Of a stretch of DNA of 6,046 nt, positions 4,594 to 6,046 are shown one piece after another. Where the stretch lies: the NCBI GenBank assembly GCA_900313745.1, contig OMSM01000259.1:1-6046 (forward strand), in the 5' to 3' direction. The DNA is from an uncultured Lachnospiraceae bacterium. GTDB taxonomy: Bacteria > Bacillota > Clostridia > Lachnospirales > Lachnospiraceae. Made by a program: the position numbers and the translations under genes. The notes under the pieces were generated by a model. It saw only the letters and a program-made list of their open reading frames with translations, was not told where the DNA came from and did no database searches. How positions within the stretch are numbered: position 1 is the first letter of the stretch; every line of letters begins with the position of its first letter.

Positions 4594-5982
4594 ATGAACA
4601 TTTTTGATGAGGACCGCCGGTTCTATGATTTTACGGACGACGAGAGCGGGTTCTACAGGCTTGAGGAGGGGCTCTCGCCGGAGATCGTGAGGCAGATCTC
4701 CGAGGAGAAGCACGACCCGGAGTGGATGAGGGACTTCCGTCTTAAGAGCCTTGAGGTATACAACCGGACTCCGGTCCCGGACTGGGGGCCGCCGATTGAC
4801 GGCCTGAATATGGAGGAGATCGCCTCCTACGTCCGCCCCAACACCTCCATGCAGGGGCGCTGGGAGGACGTTCCGGAGGAGATACGCAATACCTTCGAGA
4901 AGCTGGGTATCCCGCAGGCAGAGCGGGAAAGCCTCGCGGGCGTGGGCGCCCAGTACGACTCCGAGCTCGTCTACCACAGCGTGCGGGACGAGGTGGCCGC
5001 CCAGGGCGTCGTGTACACGGACATGGAGAGCGCGCTCACCGGCGAATACGCGGATTTGGTGAGGGAGACCTTCATGAAGCTCGTGCCGCCGGAGGATCAC
5101 AAGTTCGCCGCGCTGCACGGGGCGGTGTGGTCGGGAGGCTCCTTCGTCTATGTGCCCCCCGGGGTGAAGGTGGAGATCCCGCTGCAGTCCTACTTCCGGC
5201 TTAACGCGAGGGGAGCCGGCCAATTCGAGCACACCCTCATCATTGTCGGCGAGGGGGCGGACCTGCACTTCATCGAGGGCTGCTCGGCGCCGAAGTACAA
5301 CGTCGCCAATCTTCACGCGGGATGCGTTGAGCTGTACGTGAAGAAAGGCGCGAGGCTCCGCTACTCCACTATCGAAAACTGGTCAAAGAACATGTACAAC
5401 CTCAACACCAAGAGGGCTCTGGTGGAGGAGGGAGCGGTGATGGAGTGGGTCTCCGGGTCCTTCGGCTCCCATACTTCCTATCTCTATCCGACCACGGTGC
5501 TTAAGGGGGACCGCTCCCACGCGGAGTTCACGGGAATCACCTTCGCCGGGGCCGGGCAGAACCTGGACACCGGTGCGAAGATGATCCATCTCGGCCGGGA
5601 GACCTCCTCTTTTATCGACACCAAGTCCATCTCCGGGAGAGGCGGAATATCCACCTACCGGAGCAGCGTGCAGATCATGGCGGGCGCGAAGGGGTCGAAG
5701 GCCTCGGTGAACTGCGCCTCGCTGATGCTCGACTCTTATTCCCGCTCGGACACGATCCCGGCGATGGATATCCGCACGTCGGAGGCGGATGTGGGGCATG
5801 AGGCGAAAATCGGAAGGATAAGCGACGAGGCTGTGTTCTACCTGATGAGCCGCGGAATCCCCGAGAACGAGGCGAGGGCGATGATTGTCAGCGGCTTTGC
5901 AGACACGGTGAGCAAGGAGCTTCCGCTGGAGTACGCGGCGGAGATGAACAACCTGATCAGACTGGAAATGGAGAACGGATGA
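4594..5982 (+). CDS. sufB: SufB, Fe-S cluster assembly scaffold
   Basis: A 462-residue SufB, the scaffold subunit that receives sulfur and iron and assembles the nascent cluster with SufC and SufD. Length is normal for the Gram-positive form. The segment L-H-G-A-V-W-S-G-G-S-F-V-Y-V-P-P-G-V (174-191), then E-H-T-L-I-I-V-G-E-G-A and H-F-I-E-G-C-S-A-P, are hallmark SufB sequence of the beta-helix core. C374 in N-C-A-S-L matches E. coli SufB Cys405 and E403 in G-H-E-A matches Glu434, both needed for assembly. This alignment is by eye. The start has GGAGGG (4579-4584) nine bases upstream. The stop TGA overlaps the sufD ATG in ATGA, so the two are probably translationally coupled. Confidence 0.97.
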   Translation: MNIFDEDRRFYDFTDDESGFYRLEEGLSPEIVRQISEEKHDPEWMRDFRLKSLEVYNRTPVPDWGPPIDGLNMEEIASYVRPNTSMQGRWEDVPEEIRNTFEKLGIPQAERESLAGVGAQYDSELVYHSVRDEVAAQGVVYTDMESALTGEYADLVRETFMKLVPPEDHKFAALHGAVWSGGSFVYVPPGVKVEIPLQSYFRLNARGAGQFEHTLIIVGEGADLHFIEGCSAPKYNVANLHAGCVELYVKKGARLRYSTIENWSKNMYNLNTKRALVEEGAVMEWVSGSFGSHTSYLYPTTVLKGDRSHAEFTGITFAGAGQNLDTGAKMIHLGRETSSFIDTKSISGRGGISTYRSSVQIMAGAKGSKASVNCASLMLDSYSRSDTIPAMDIRTSEADVGHEAKIGRISDEAVFYLMSRGIPENEARAMIVSGFADTVSKELPLEYAAEMNNLIRLEMENG

Positions 5983-6046
5983 AAACGCTTGAGCTGAACA
6001 ACCTCCCCGTACTTACCTGGAACCATCTGAAGGTAAACCATGCGGC
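5979..6046 (+). CDS. sufD: SufD, Fe-S cluster assembly protein (partial, N-terminal 22 codons)
   Basis: ATG at 5979 overlaps the sufB stop by four bases (ATGA) and follows GGAGA a few bases upstream. The 22 visible codons include N-L-P-V-L-T-W-N-H-L-K-V-N, the conserved N terminus of SufD proteins in Firmicutes (N-L-P-x-x-T-W-x-x-L-K-V-N). SufD is the paralogue of SufB that completes the SufBC2D scaffold. The gene runs off the right edge. In related operons sufS and sufU follow, which cannot be checked here. Confidence 0.87.
   Translation, partial: MKTLELNNLPVLTWNHLKVNHA

Noticed and set aside
4540..5316. 258-codon minus-strand frame antisense to sufB
   Set aside because: It overlaps a clear sufB and has no recognisable motifs; it is a GC-driven shadow.
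1..6046. CRISPR array, tRNA genes, insertion sequence or phage element
   Set aside because: No regularly spaced repeats, cloverleaf, transposase frame or terminal inverted repeats were seen.

Overview
The window is GC-rich bacterial DNA with strong AGGAGG-type ribosome binding sites. It carries an Rrf2-sufC-sufB-sufD operon, a PflX-like radical SAM gene and an SRP RNA of Firmicutes character. Together these point to an anaerobic Firmicute, most likely a GC-rich Clostridia such as Lachnospiraceae. That placement is an inference from gene content, not from a search.

Left part (1-740): the minus strand carries the first 99 codons of a radical SAM protein (1-297). Upstream of it is an SRP RNA gene (about 588 to 375) with a near-consensus promoter (623-595) and a strong intrinsic terminator (398-368). 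No other gene is seen between 298 and 740; the remaining 115 bases hold a candidate promoter and the RBS for the hydrolase on the plus strand.

Middle part (741-3105): a plus-strand CocE/NonD-type S15 alpha/beta hydrolase (741-2423) converges on a minus-strand tadA, the tRNA wobble adenosine deaminase (3105-2473). They share a bidirectional terminator (2445-2484). In Bacillus subtilis tadA lies directly upstream of the SRP RNA gene. Here tadA and the SRP RNA are still co-oriented, but the hydrolase sits between them on the other strand.

Right part (3106-6046): a divergent control region between tadA and rrf2 holds two copies of a CTACTA-type operator 26 bp apart, overlapping candidate promoters for both directions. 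The plus strand then encodes an Rrf2/IscR-like regulator with three conserved cysteines (3303-3713), SufC ATPase (3802-4557), SufB scaffold (4594-5982) and the start of SufD (5979 to the edge). This is a self-regulated SUF iron-sulfur assembly operon. The regulator probably senses Fe-S supply and represses its own operon through the operators.

I see no wholly new system. The most interesting points are the SRP RNA, whose terminator arm is also one strand of its long 5'-3' end helix, and the operator pair that could link tadA transcription to Fe-S status.
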